Shown here: in pieces, positions 1 through 11,214 of the stretch
Numbering within the stretch: position 1 is the stretch's first letter
Layout: every line of letters begins with the position of its first letter
NCBI RefSeq assembly: GCF_041146395.1
Contig: NC_090989.1
Location: forward strand, 122,635,501-122,699,500
Length of the DNA stretch: 64,000 nt
From: Eulemur rufifrons
Taxonomy: Eukaryota > Chordata > Mammalia > Primates > Lemuridae
Direction of reading: 5' to 3'
Translations under genes and position numbers: made by a program
The notes under the pieces: model-generated
Told to the model about the DNA's origin: nothing
Seen by the model: the letters and a program-made list of their open reading frames with translations, nothing else
The model's database searches: none

Positions 1-420
1 CCAGCACCTTAGGAGCCACCCTCAGTGCCAGTAACTCCTCCCCTGCCTCCCCAGAGGTAACCGCTCTTCTGACTTTTAGCACCAGAGATTAGTTTCTCCT
101 TTTTTATAATGGAGTCGCTTTTGCTCAACTTCTTGTTTGTGAGATTCATTCATGCTGTATGTAACAACAGGTTAGTCACATAGAATTCTGTTGTATGAAT
201 ATAACACAATTTATTTATTCATCCTGCTATAGGTGGACATTTGAATTGTTTCTGGCTGCATGCATAGTGCTGCTATAAACATTCTTGCATCTGTCTTTTG
301 GTAGACAAACACACTCAATTATCTTGGGCATATACTAATGAATGAGATTGCTAGGTTTTAGGATATACTTAAGTTCTTCTTTAGTTGATACTGTCAAATG
401 GCTTTCCAAAGTGGTTTACA
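1..420 (-). repeat. Old L1 3' segment (L1M type)
   Basis: Read on the minus strand this matches the end of ORF2 and the 3' region of an old mammalian L1. On the plus strand the recurring phrases are present: 'gctgctataaacattcttgcat', a 'gggcatatacta' block, and 'caaatggctttccaaagtgg'. Divergence from the remembered consensus is high, so an old (pre-primate) copy is likely. The left edge is cut by the window. Confidence 0.65.
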
Positions 421-905
421 TTTCATTTTTTCTCCCCTTCCCCTAGCTCCTGGAACCAGCATTCTACTTTCTGTCTCTATGACTTTGACTACGCTAGGTA
501 CCTCATATAAGTGGAATCATGTAGTATTTTTTTCTTTTGTGACTGGCTTAATTCACTTGACATAATGTTCTCAAGGTTCCATACATGTTGTAGCTTGTAT
601 CAGAATTTCGTTTCTTTTTAAGGCTGAATAATGTTCCACAGAATGAATATACTACATTTTCTTTATCCACTCATCCATCAATGGACACTTGGGTTGTTTC
701 CATCTTTGTGCTATTGTGAATAATGCTGCTATGAACACGAGTGTACAAATATATTTTTGAGTCCCATCTTTCAATTCTTTTGGGTATATATTTAAAAGTG
801 GAATTGCTATATCATATGGTAATTCTGTTTAATTTTTTGAGGAACCACTATACTGTTTTCCACAGCAGCTGCACCATCCCACTTCATTTTAACAGTTTTT
901 TATTC
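421..905 (-). repeat. Old L1 3' segment, second copy
   Basis: A second L1 3' piece in the same orientation directly follows the first. It carries the ORF2-end block 'gaataatgctgctatgaac', 'tccatcaatggacacttggg' and 'gtatatatttaaaagtggaattgc'. The same functional region of L1 occurs twice in a row (compare 240-420 with 660-860), so these are two insertions or a duplication, not one element. The short reading frame at 741-932 lies inside it and is antisense noise. Confidence 0.65.
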
Positions 906-1455
906 CAAACCAAACTCAGGTCTTTCATCTAAACATCACATCCCTCTTTCAGTGACAATCCAGATTTTGTGTGTTCCAGTCCTGGTTATCTGTACAATGT
1001 GGTTGAGGCAGGGAATACAGGTTAACCAGGGAGGAAACCTAGTTTCTATTTCTAGTTCTGCCACTAACTCACACACTATTAAATAAGAAAAAAGAACACT
1101 CATAGGCATCCTGAAGTTTAATTAGAAAACACAGGAAGTTAGTGTGGTAAAACAAGCTCATCTTTTTTTAATACATCAAACTTTACACATCGAATGCATG
1201 TTTTTACTTTCAAAGGAATCACTGTAGCTAGACTGAGTCAGCTTACAGTATTACTGAATAAAATCTGTTCTGTACCTCTCATTTTTTCTGATCTCCAGAA
1301 TGTAAATTATATACCCATTACTGTGTAAGGACATAGAGATTCAAAGAACTGAGGACTGAGAGTCAAAGTAAAGGCAGAATTCTTTTCCTCAAGGAGAAAT
1401 ATAGCGTAACTGCTACTACTTTTACACTTTTTCTGCTCAGCACCTCTTCTTCCAT
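906..1455. other. Unclassified AT-rich sequence
   Basis: No gene or repeat is recognised between the L1 pair and the LTR-like block. No splice-bounded open frame stands out. Confidence 0.4.
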
Positions 1456-1950
1456 TCTCCCCATTCCCTTTCTAACCCACAGGGTGGGGCAACCATGAGG
1501 TGTGCACTTCGGATCTCCTTCTACAAATCCTGCTGGGGGAGGAGAGGCATGGTTGACTGACAGGCTCCAGCTGCTGCACCTTGGGATGCACCACGGAGTT
1601 CACACCAAGACTATGCTTCCCCCAGGCTGCTTCCAGCCAATGACGAGCATGGTGAAGGTCTAGAAGTAGGACACTCCTGCCTGACATAGTACTTCTCTAA
1701 TGAGCAATCTTTTCTTTGAAATTCTTCATTGGCCCAGCCAAGGCTTTCTTAGATCTGTGCTATGGCCTGAGGCTCTTCCTACTCAGTCTTTCCTTCCCTC
1801 TCTTCTTTTACAAGTGTCATGCCTGCATCACAGTCTGAAAACTCTCTTTGCCTACTCCTGCTCCTTTCCAGTTTATCCTATACTGATATTTCCCCAATAA
1901 ATTTCTTGGAAATCTAATCCTGTCTTGTCGTCTGCTTCCCAGAGGAGGAA
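1456..1950 (+). repeat. Probable old LTR-like repeat
   Basis: The stretch has the layout of an old retroviral LTR 3' half. It holds 'ccagccaatgacgagcatggtgaaggtc', a pyrimidine-rich centre, an AATAAA at about 1896 and a 'tctgcttcccagaggagg' ending, a pattern widespread in mammalian LTRs. The family is not identified and the borders are estimates. Confidence 0.35.
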
Positions 1951-2009
1951 CTGATTCACAGGGGCAAGTTTAGAACCATAGGGAACCAATAATCATTGCT
2001 CACATTGAT

Positions 2010-2275
2010 GGCCTCAGTGATTGGTCAAAGGGCAACCTATGTCCGCCCCCCACCCCACCCCCGCCCCAGGACCAATCAGAATGCTTTCCTGGGGATTAAC
2101 AAACCTCAAACAGAATCTATTAGTGAGGATGGAGTTCTGAGGCAGCAAGGAAATAGATGTTAGACTTGTCTGAGGCCATGTTCCCTGGCAGAGGACTCCT
2201 GTTTGCAATTAGAAAGAACGAGGACAAGTATTACAGAGAAACAAGAATGAGAGAAAAGTTGGGACCTGAGGGGAT
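2010..2275. repeat. Ancient dispersed repeat with GC-box and CCAAT motifs
   Basis: A C-rich run (2046-2067) is followed at once by a CCAAT motif ('accaatcag', about 2070). A diverged relative with the same order, C-rich run then CCAAT motifs, appears at 47560-47860. The class (LTR or DNA element) is unresolved. Confidence 0.35.
2046..2067 (-). other. Predicted G-quadruplex motif
   Basis: Four C-runs of 6, 4, 5 and 4 are separated by single bases (A, A, G). On the minus strand this gives four G-runs with three 1-nt loops, the tightest form of the canonical G4 pattern. It also contains an Sp1-like GC box. Folding in the cell is inference. Confidence 0.6.
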
Positions 2276-2329
2276 CTGCATTCTGAATTCTGGAGACCAG
2301 CATCATTCATCATATTTGATCACATGAGT

Positions 2330-2455
2330 CACTAAGTTTCCTGTTTGACTCAGGTTTTAATCCCTTATTTAAGAATCCTGATTATGTTACTCCCTTGGTT
2401 AACATTTTTCTATGGCTTCCATTGATTCTAGGATGCAGCCCAAATTCCTTATATT
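2330..2455 (+). repeat. L2 fragment
   Basis: The L2 3'-region phrases 'gattatgttactcccttgg', 'tatggcttccattg' and 'gcccaaattcctta' match the remembered consensus in order. Confidence 0.5.
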
Positions 2456-2841
2456 TCAAAATTTTATTTTGAAAAATTTTCAAACCTACTGAGAATTTGC
2501 AAGAATAGTAAACTTAACACCCTTATGCCCTTCACCTATTTTCGTCAATTGTTCACATTCTGCCACATTTGTCTTATTGCTCTCTTTCTTTCTCTATGTA
2601 CATACAAATAGTTTTTGATGAATCATTTGGGAATTAAACTAGCCACAGACATCATACTTCATTCCTAAATGTGTCAGCACATATTTCCCTAGAACAAAGG
2701 CATTCTTCTATATAACCACAATACAGTGATCACATTTGGAAAATGTAATCTTGATATAATATTATCTAATACATAATCCATATTCAAATTTCCCTGATTG
2801 TCCCAATAATGTCCTTTATAGTTATTGTTGGTAGTTGTGGG
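2455..2841 (-). repeat. Old L1 3' UTR, left half (split by LTR)
   Basis: Minus-strand L1M-type 3' UTR: 'gaatttgcaagaatagta', 'ttcacattctgccacattt', 'cccaataatgtcctttata'. It resumes at 3198 after the LTR with the next expected L1 blocks, so the LTR interrupts a single L1. Confidence 0.6.
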
Positions 2842-3197
2842 TGCTATGGTCTAGATGTTTCCCCCAAATTCATGTATTAAAACTTAATCACCAATGTGAC
2901 AGCATTAAGAAGTGGAGCATTTAGGAGGTGACTAAGTCATGAGGGCAAAATCCTCATGAGTAGTATTAGTGTCCTTATAAAAGAGGTTGGAAGGGCATAC
3001 TTTGCCATTCCACTGTGTGAGAACACAAAAGGTGCCCTCAAAGAAACAGAGAGCAAGCCTTCGCCAGACACTGAATCTGCTGGCACCTTGATCTTGAACT
3101 TCCCAGCCTCCAGAACTATAAGCAATAAAATTTCTGTTATTTATAAATTACCCACTCTAAGGTTCTTTGTTATAGCAGCTCCAAATAGACAAAGACA
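2842..3197 (+). repeat. MST-type (MaLR) LTR
   Basis: A solo LTR starting TGCTATGGTC and ending GACAAAGACA. Internal landmarks are 'aggaggtgactaagtcatgagggc', 'ccttgatcttgaacttcccagcctcc' and an AATAAA at about 3124 before 'tttctgttatttataaattacccactc'. These are MST/THE1-like MaLR features. It sits inside an L1, and the flanking 5 bp match only partly (gtggg/gtgtt). No internal retroviral genes are present. Confidence 0.75.
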
Positions 3198-3430
3198 GTG
3201 TTTTTTTAATCCAAGATGCAGCAATCAAGGATTATGTAATGCTTTCAGTTATCATGTCTGCTCAGTTTCTTTAATTTAGAAAAATTCCCCAGCCTTTTTC
3301 TGTCATTCAATACCTTAACATTTTTTAAAAGTCTAGGCAGATTGTTTGGCAGAATGTCCCTCACATTGGATTTGTCTGGTTGTGTCTTCATGATTAGATT
3401 CAGGTCAAACATTATCAGGAGTAAACAGAT
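3198..3430 (-). repeat. Old L1 3' UTR, right half
   Basis: Continuation of the L1 begun at 2455: 'aaggattatgtaatgctttcagttatcatgtct', 'cagaatgtccctcacattgg' and 'catgattagattcaggtc' follow in consensus order. Confidence 0.55.
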
Positions 3431-3753
3431 ACTCCTGATGCTCTCAGTGGATTTGCAAGGCTGTTTGCTGCCTGGCCCTGCTCATCTCTCTGTCCTCGTC
3501 ACTTACTACTCTCCCTCTGACCTTTCAAGTGGACCTACAGTTCCTCCATCCTGCCTCTCTTTTCCATCTTTCACACACACTGCTGCATCTGCCTGACGCT
3601 CTCTTCTCCTGCTCTGCCCGTTGTTCACTGGAATCACTGATACATGTATTTCTGGTCTAACCTTAAGCATCACTTTATCCATGAGGCTTTCCTTGACTCC
3701 GTGGAGTGGACCAGCTTGCCTATGTGTTTGTCTAGTTATCTTTCCTTCTAGAT
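3430..3753 (+). repeat. L2 3' region, left half (split by hAT)
   Basis: Pyrimidine-rich L2 3' sequence, including 'ctttatccatgaggctttccttgac'. The L2 resumes at 5208 with its expected tail ('gagcagaggctatgtctgtcctgttcac'), so the element between is an insertion. Confidence 0.55.
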
Positions 3754-5199
3754 AATTGGTCTTCAAAGCGTGGTTCTTAGACACCTGGGATTCCCAAGAC
3801 CATTTCACAGGATTTATAAGGTCAAAACTATTTTCATGATAAACTAAAATGTTATTTACCTTTTTCACCACATTGACATTTGCACTGATGGGACAAAAAC
3901 AATGGGGGGTAAAACTGCTGGTACCTCAGCAAAAATCTAGGCAGTGGCAACAAACTTACCATTAGTCATTATATCCTTCTCTTATTCACTCAAAGAAAAA
4001 AATACTGATTTTACTTAAGACTGTCCTTGATTAAGCAGTAAAAATGATTAATTTTATTTAATTACTACTCTTGAATATATTTATGTTTAATATTCTGCAT
4101 AACAGAATGGGAAAGTACACACGAAGCACTTCTGCTGCTCACTGAACTTGGTGGTCATCTCAAGGGGAAGCATTTGTGTGATTGTTTGAATCGTGAGTTG
4201 AGCTAGATGCTTTTTTCACAGAGCACCACTTTTACTTGAGAGAACAATAGGCAGTTAAACTATAGTTATTTAGACCTGAGTATTTGGCAGACACTTTCTC
4301 AAAAATGAACAAAGTGAACCTGTCACTTCAAGAAAAACAACTCACAGTATGTGTTGCCAATGGTAAAATTCAAACATTCAAATAAAAATTAGAATTTTGG
4401 AAAAATTGTATCTGCCAGCACAAGTTTGACAGCTTCCTGATACTTGAAGACTTTTTCTGATTTGATTAATACTGATATTAATGAATGTGATTTTTAAATA
4501 TTATATAATAAAATGTGCCAACATTTGAAAGCACTAACTCAATGAATCAATGTTTTCCAAATGAACAATGCACATTGTTTTAAAAGCATATACAAAATCC
4601 ATCAAAAATGCAAGATAGACTAACGAATTTTAATGTAATTTTAACATATGAAAAGTTAATTGATAAAATTTCAGATTTCATGTCGCAGATAACCTTTAAG
4701 AAATGATCACTTGTTGAGTTTTGGTATAGTAGCAAAAAAGAATTTTCACAGTTATCTGAAGAGGCTCTTAAGATACTCCTCTCTTTTCCAATTACATATC
4801 TGGTGAGGCCAGATTTTCCTCAGATACTTCAACCAAAACAACATATTGTGACAGATTAAAGGCAGAAGCAGAGATGAGAATCCAGCTGTCTTTTATTATG
4901 TCACACACTAAAGATAATAACAAAATTGTAAAGCATTGTCATTCTTCTTAATTTTTTGTTTTGGAAAATATAGCTATATTTTCATAACTATACATTCTTT
5001 GTGTTTACATATAATGGGTTCATTATGTTATCTTTAAGTGAATGAATAAATAAATATTTTTAAAATTTCCTAGTTTAAATTTCTACTGCAATAATATTGA
5101 TAGCTATAATATAATCCACATACTCAAAAGCTCTTTGAGCTTGTCAATACTTTTTAGAGTGTTACAGGGTCCTGAGATCAAAAAATTTAAGAAGCACTG
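3754..5199 (+). mobile_element. Decayed hAT DNA transposon
   Basis: A 1.45 kb element with inverted ends: 'cttcaaagcgtggttcttag' at the left, and 'cagtgcttcttaaa' when the right end is read on the minus strand. Flanking 8-bp copies, ttctagat (3746-3753) and ttttagac (5200-5207), match at 6 of 8, as expected for an old hAT insertion. Inside, 4722-4856 is a 45-codon open relic resembling the C-terminal dimerisation segment of hAT transposases (SEEALKILLSFPITYL). Earlier coding parts are broken by stops and indels. Family could be Zaphod- or Charlie-like. It interrupts an L2. Confidence 0.7.
4722..4859 (+). pseudogene. hAT transposase C-terminal relic
   Basis: Forty-five codons in frame before a TAA. 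The segment has LSEEALKILLSFPITYL, where known hAT/ZBED-type proteins have a leucine-rich ELSEKALKILLPFPTTYL-like stretch. That region mediates dimerisation and hosts part of the catalytic fold. The downstream conserved Cys/Ser-Gly-Phe stretch is altered, and no intact upstream catalytic domain remains, so the element cannot be autonomous. Recognition is from memory of the family. Confidence 0.6.
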
Positions 5200-5207
5200 T
5201 TTTAGAC

Positions 5208-5335
5208 TAAAAGCTATGTAAGAGCAGAGGCTATGTCTGTCCTGTTCACAATAGACTACATGAGAGATATTTGAAAAATGGCAAAGAGTATCTGTTGAAA
5301 AAGTGATTGGCTGACTGACTGAATAAATTATACTT
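5208..5335 (+). repeat. L2 3' end, right half
   Basis: Completion of the L2 interrupted at 3753: 'gagcagaggctatgtctg', followed by an 'actgactgaataaatta' tail. Confidence 0.5.
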
Positions 5336-5454
5336 GAAAAGGACTTTGAAAGGTATTACAGACAGAGGTAACAGTCTGATAAAAAAAAAAAAAGGACCAA
5401 AATCAGTAAGGATTTTCAGAGAAGAGTGAGCAATTAGGTGTGTGTAAAACAAAC

Positions 5455-5679
5455 TAGCACAGTGGTGAAAACTTAGGCTATGGACATGAAGAATTCTGAG
5501 TTCAAATCCTGGCTCCAGCCTTTATTAACGAAGTCACCTAGGGCAAATCAAACATTCTGAGCTTCAGCTTATTAGCTGTGTGTACTGGTGCAACTCACAG
5601 CCTCTCTGTGCCTCCATTTCTCTACCTGTAAAGTGAAGATAACAACAGCACCTACCTCATAGCAGGGAAGTGATTAGTG
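5455..5679 (+). repeat. MIR SINE (split)
   Basis: MIR layout: 'gagttcaaatcctggctcc', then 'gcctctctgtgcctccatttctctacctgtaaa' and 'acctacctcatag'. A matching tail ('cccttagcacagtgtggggcacata') lies at 6310-6375, beyond a hAT-type insertion. Confidence 0.65.
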
Positions 5680-6213
5680 CTGCGCTGTCTGGCCTGGCAG
5701 TCACAGCCACAGGTGGCTATTGAGACTTCAAATGTGCCTAGTGCAGCTGAGAAACTAAGTTTTTAATTCAATTCAATTTTAATTAATTGGAAATGAAATT
5801 AAAAATTTTAAATTGAACACTTTTGGCAATGTGGATGAAAACAGAAAAGGAAATTTTGGGGGGTACTTGATTCAGGTGTTAGACATCTTATAAGTATGTT
5901 TGGAACAACCTGGATATGTGATCTACTTTTTTATTGTGCATTTTTTGAAATCTAAACACAAATCAAGTATTTCCAATAAAAATTATATGAGATGCGCTAT
6001 TGGTACACAATATACATGGGATTTTAATGACTCAGTACCAAAAAAAAAAAAGAATGTCATATCTCTCATTAATAATTTCTAAACTAATTACATGCTCACT
6101 GACTACATATTTTATTAAAATAAATTTCACCTTTTTCTTTTTACTTTTAAATGTAGCTCACAAAAATCTAAAATTACATATGTGGCACACATTACATTTC
6201 TATTAGACAATGG
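5680..6213. mobile_element. Non-autonomous hAT-Charlie-type element
   Basis: The left end has 'gccacaggtggctattgag' and 'cttcaaatgtgcctagtgcagctgagaaact'. The middle has 'aagtatttccaataaaaattatatgag'. The right end is 'acatttctattagacaatg'. This is the 'CAGTGCTGTCCAATAGAA' type of medium-reiteration hAT element; relatives occur at 49975 and 63073. It lies within a MIR. The short frames at 5900-6206 are noise in it. Confidence 0.55.
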
Positions 6214-6380
6214 GTTAGCACGTGGTAAGCACTGCAAAAAGTGTTGGTGATCATTGTTTTATTACTATCTATACTATAGAGGTAATATGTATCCTACAAA
6301 ATCCAATAAGGATAAACAAAGATATTATATGAAGCCCTTAGCACAGTGTGGGGCACATAAGGCCTCAGTAAGTTGTACCT
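6214..6380 (+). repeat. MIR right part
   Basis: The 'gcccttagcacagtgtggggcacataaggcctcagtaag' block is the MIR 3' end that should follow the segment ending at 5679. The first part of this interval is diverged. Confidence 0.45.
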
Positions 6381-6454
6381 CTCACTTGTAAGTAGGGAGG
6401 GGATTGTATGTGTGGGGACAGCCGGCGGATGGCACACTGGAAAGCTGAGTGGGG

Positions 6455-6700
6455 GTTGCATAATGCAGGAAGTTTTGAAAATCAGGCTTAGAAGTTGAGG
6501 CTTAATTCTCTCTGCAACTGAGAGCTACTGAAGCACATGATCCGAGATGTGTTTCAGAAAGATAATTCTGACAGCATGTGTCCTCAGAGGGGGGACATGA
6601 GTTTTGAAAACAGTTCTAAGCCATTCAGAGCAAAGTCTGCTGAGTAGGTTGGGTGATCAAGCTGGGAAATGCTGTCTAGGGTCACAAACCCAGTCTCAGT
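6455..6700 (+). repeat. L2 internal fragment
   Basis: 'gcaactgagagctactgaag', 'catgatccgagatgtgtttcagaaagataattctgacagca' follows the L2 block about residual products and treatment-like wording in order, with moderate divergence. Confidence 0.45.
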
Positions 6701-7160
6701 TTGAGTGATGAGTCTGGTTTCACTGGGAGCTCATAATCCAGCTTCATGGGCAATTCTGAAAGAGAAGTTTCACAGGCATTTTTGGAAACCGACAGACAGC
6801 ATCATGGCTCAAGTAAATCGCCTTCCACCGTGACTGTTCCAAAACGTGTTCATTTTGGTGTGTTTATACGATCAAGCAAATAAATGGTCTCATTACATTT
6901 TGGTTTATATTTGCATACTCCAGACAAAGGGCTCTTTGGTTACAGCTTTTATAAGAAAATCTTCTGAGCTCAAACACCCTGATCAGTTCTCCAAGTTCCT
7001 CTTTTGTATGAATAAGCCCACCCTTCCCTAGGAAATTCCCAGGTACCTAAACAAACAAAATTGATATCCTTTAATCAGTTCTCCCCTTAGATCCAGGCTA
7101 AAGAAACCCCTGTTCTGAGCCCCACATATTAGAGGGTTCTGGGATGATCCTCCTGTTGTA
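6701..7160. other. Unclassified sequence
   Basis: No gene or repeat recognised. The short frame at 6846-7031 has no recognisable content. Confidence 0.35.
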
Positions 7161-7335
7161 TTCCTCTACATTATTACTTATCTAATGCTACATAAAAAAA
7201 AAAAAACACCTCAAAACTTAATGGCTTAAAGTGACAATAATCATTTATATGTAAGAAAATACATTTCTTTGTACAAGCCACTCAGCCTATGGCATTTTGT
7301 TATGGCAGCCCAGACAGACGAATACACTTGTGTGC
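7160..7335. repeat. Two LTR end fragments
   Basis: 7165-7245 reads as the reverse of an LTR 3' end ('cttatctaatgctacata', 'cacctcaaaacttaatggcttaaa', with an expanded A-run at 7194). 7270-7330 is a forward MLT1-like 3' end ('agccactcagcctatggcattttgttatggcagccc'). They may be pieces of two MaLR LTRs in opposite orientation. Confidence 0.45.
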
Positions 7336-7934
7336 AAGGACCCTCATAGAACAAAATGGAACTGGGGAAGGGAAGTGTAGGATTGGTGAACCTCAGGTTG
7401 GGGGTCCTTTCTCTACCACCACCCTATTCCAGCATGGACCTTCAAGGAATCTGAAAAGTATAAACTCAAACCTGGACTTCCAGGTTGTTATGAAGGCATG
7501 CATGTTAATATAGCAGAATACCACTTATTTTATTTAACAGTTTGGTAGCTTGATTTATACCTTTTAAGTAATTACATATATAGGATGTAGGCAGCTTCCA
7601 TTTTTGCTCTTGAATTGGACCCCAAACATGTCAGGAGTGCACAAGATTTTAGTTTACAAAGTTTCCTATTCTGGGGAAGAGGAAAACTTAAGTGTGCGCT
7701 GTGTTGTACTATGATTATTGTAATGAAAACACTGAATTCCAAAAAGAAAGGTGCTATCATACATCAGGCCCAATGTGGCAGCACAAATTGGGCAGGAGAA
7801 CTTGCTCTGCCTCAATGTGTGTTTCATGGACAGAACATTTTCCGAGACTAAGAATCTACTATGGATATCAAGAACACTTAAGGGGATTGCTAAAGTTCTC
7901 AAAAAGATAAGGCTATGGAACAGGCTTTGAGAAA

Positions 7935-8305
7935 AGGTTTTGTGGTCGCCACTGCTGGTGCCCATCCAGGTCCCTTTTACTGGGCTGGGGTACCCAGCTC
8001 TCAGTTGCTTTGAGTGCTGGCTGTTAATAGGTCAAAGCTGGCCCTCTCTCTGCAGAATTGCCCCTGGCTGACAGGAGCTAAGGCTAGCCCCTTTTTCTCA
8101 AGGTGGGACATCTTTGTGGTGTTGTGTATGCTTCACAGTCCATGTACATCAGACTTCACCGGAGACCCCGTCTTTGTTTAGCCTCCTCCCCTGCCCTACC
8201 CTGATTCATTCCCTCCCCTGCAGGTTTCTCCTAAGAGCACTCTCTCAATAAATCCTGGGCACCTGAATAGCCGTCTCAGGCTCTGCTTCTAGGAAAACTG
8301 ACGTA
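7935..8305 (+). repeat. Probable ERVL-type LTR
   Basis: The 3' half has 'ctctcaataaatcctgggcacctg' (polyadenylation signal near 8247) and 'ctcaggctctgcttctaggaaaactgacgtagga', a typical LTR R/U5 pattern. The 5' part 'gtggtcgccactgctggtgcccatccaggtc' is less certain. The family is not assigned and no coding interior is seen. Confidence 0.45.
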
Positions 8306-9399
8306 GGATCATTGAACTTGGTAAGGTGCAAGGATTGAAAACTAATTTCTTTCATAACTGCCTCCACCAAACCATTTTGTTGGCTTAACCTCTCACCTAA
8401 TTTAAAACTTCTCCATTCGCTCTAACACAGGCTTGAAATCCTGAAGCATGGAAGGGAGTCAGGGTAGGATCGACTTCATCATTGTTTCCCCACATCTACT
8501 CTTCCTATCCCACCCACAGTTGTGCCGCAGGATCCCCCAGGGGGTGAGACGGAGCTAGAAAGGGGGCAGGAAGATGGTTCTTGATGAGTGCGAGTGTAGT
8601 CTGGCGCTGATGCCCACTGGCAAGAGGGACATCTAAATACTACGTCTTCTTCCCCTGAATTTTAAATTCTCTAGAGATACTGCCAACACGCATACACACA
8701 TATTAGCACACACAGGGATGGGGCAGCTTCAACTGCAATTCCCTGGTGTGATGAGGCCCCTCCCAGCTGGCCATTAGGGCTCCTCCATTTACCCTCAGAC
8801 TCTGCATGCAGTGGTACTCCAGCTTCTTTCTGCCCAGGTCACCTCACCCCAGGAAGGATGGTCTCTTGCTCTCTTGGGAAGTGTCCTTTCTGAGACCAAG
8901 CACAGCAAGATCCCTTCCAAGGGTTCCATGTCTCTGCCTTCCCCTCCCTCCCTATGAATCTCTCTCTTTTTCTGCTCTGATCTCTTTACAGCCTCTCACC
9001 TATAGATTTTTCCAGATGTGTGTCAGGTACCTTTCCTCACATCCCTAAATTCCAGGAGATGCAGGCTAAACTCTCTGGGTAGTCGCTTGACACATTCTCC
9101 TCACTTGGTTTAAAAAAGTGATAGAGAAGGACCTCTATTCCCTAGAAAATAGTAACTGCACAGTCCTCCAACTATCTCTAAAGAAATATTAATACTTCCT
9201 CTCCCTCACTTAATCTTCAACCTCCCTGACCCTGGCAGAACCAGGCTCTGGCCACCCCCTCTGCAGCATGGCTGGTCTACATAGATGATGTTCTAGCTGG
9301 TTTAATGACGCACATTGGAATCAAGAGACCTTAATCTCTACTGTTTTCAGCTCAGAGGTCTCAGCTAAACAAACCTTTGAAATTTTAACATCCTGCTCT
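8306..9399. other. Unclassified sequence
   Basis: Pyrimidine-rich in 8750-9060, with no recognised gene or repeat. The 80-codon frame at 8806-9048 consists of low-complexity Pro/Leu/Ser codons and is rejected as coding. Confidence 0.35.
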
Positions 9400-9660
9400 A
9401 TATGATAATCACAGCTAAGTTTATGTCAGGCCTTCTATGTGTCAGTACTCTTCAAAATCCTTTTCCTGCAGCAAATCACCCTAATCCTCACCCTACTCCG
9501 TAGGTTGGTGCAATTTTTATCTTCGTTCAACAGAGGTGGAAACCAAGGCATGGAGGGGTCAAGATGACCCAGGAAGCAAGTGTTGAGCCCTCAGTTGGAA
9601 CATGGATGGGCACCAATACACTGGCTTTAACTCACCTCTGAGTTGGTAGTTACGCTGAGG
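9400..9660 (+). repeat. MIR SINE
   Basis: MIR core and 3' pattern: 'ttctatgtgtcagtactcttc', 'aatcctcaccctactccgtagg', 'ttcaacagaggtggaaacc' and 'aagatgacccaggaagcaag'. Confidence 0.55.
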
Positions 9661-11210
9661 GTGACTTTTCTTTCAAGTGACCCCAGGAACAGCCAACACT
9701 CATCCTCTGAAAGGTTCCTTGAAACATTCCACAACTTTTCCACCTGGTATATCTTTAAACAAAACTGCATGTCAGCATTTGGCACATGGAGAGAGTCACT
9801 AGCAGTTTTCCATAAGTTTTAAAAAATATTTTGGGCTGTCCTATGAAAAGTTTCTTTTTCCAGATCAGCAAGTTCTCTAGCTGACGAATGTTCCCAAACC
9901 CATATGGCTGCTGATGGTGAGAACCCAGATTCCTGACTACACAGAACGTGGCCCTAATGCCTCTGCAACTTTGGGTTGAAGAACAAAGCTGTGCCCTTGG
10001 CCTGGGCAGCTGAGAGTCTCACTACGTCACGGGAAAAACACTTTTGGCGCTCCCTCCTGATTCGTTTACTTTTGTCCATACTCCCCTGACCTTGAGGACC
10101 TTCGTTGTGTTATTACAATGTGAGCCAACATTGTAAATGCTGCAAAAGTCACCCAGACTTCTAGACAAGGCAGCAGACTTAGCAGATGTATAAACCAACC
10201 CCCATCCTAAATTGTGCTCCAAATAAACAAAAAGTCTGGAATATATGTGTATACATATATATGTTCATATATATTTTTAAATTAAAAATAAATATATATT
10301 GGACAGTAAGAAACAAAGACCACGAAGTACGGTCTGAAACAAAGCGGAATTTATTGCTTCCCTGGCAAGGGAGAGCCACATTGCCTCACTTGGGTGTGAG
10401 TTTAGAAGAAATTACTTGGTTATGGTGAAAAGAAGAATGCGCACCAACAAGGCAAGATTCTAAGTTCAGGTCTCTGGTTGGCTCCTGAAGCAGAATGTGA
10501 ATTCTTTCTTTCCTTGTCTATGATATTGGGAAGCCTGGTTTCAAATAAGTTCAGAACTGGTTGCCTTAACTTCCAGTGAGCCTGTGATCATTCAGTAGAT
10601 GGCCTGAGTGTTCAAAACTCGGCAGTTTTTCTTTAATACACACGCAGACAAGAAAGGAATATTCCCAGGAGCCAGAAGCAGAGAAGGAGACTTTAGATAG
10701 CATAGGAGGTGGAAGATGAAGCTATGAAGCTCTCCAGATATGAGTCTTAGATATATTTTAAGGGCTGAGGGCTTCATGCCTAAGCAGGAAGCAGAGTGAG
10801 AAAGGTAGGCAGCCAACCAGAACAGGTCTCTGCACAACGTCAGGGCCAGGAAAACTCTGCTGCATCTGTGATCTGGGACTGAAAAGTAGCATCTGGAGGT
10901 AAGCTTTCTGACTCAGACCCCAGGTAGAAATATCACTAGTGAAAAATAGAACCTTAGGACTGAGCAACATTGTCTAAGATCTACCTGTGCACCCTTGGAT
11001 CTGGCAGAAGTAGCTACAAATCCACCCTCTATGGGGAGACCTCCAAAGTCAGGGGAGACCTCCAATGCCAGGGCACCCCAGGGATTTCCAAAGAAGATGA
11101 GCTCTCTGAAGTCTAACACATGGCAGTAAGTACTATGTTTCATGGCTCTCAGGAGGTAGGGCAGCAGGGAAGGAGTGTTTCAAATATGCAGTGTGAGGCC
11201 CTCTAGAGCT
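9661..11210. other. Unclassified sequence with an AT-rich tract
   Basis: No gene recognised. 10240-10312 is a low-complexity (TA)/(TG)-rich tract with several 'atatat' runs. Frames of 66-81 codons on both strands overlap one another without any conserved feature. Confidence 0.35.
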
Positions 11211-11214
11211 CATA

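Noticed and set aside
5455..5520. tRNA gene (B-box-like 'gttcaaatcctgg')
   Set aside because: It is the tRNA-derived part of a MIR; no cloverleaf.
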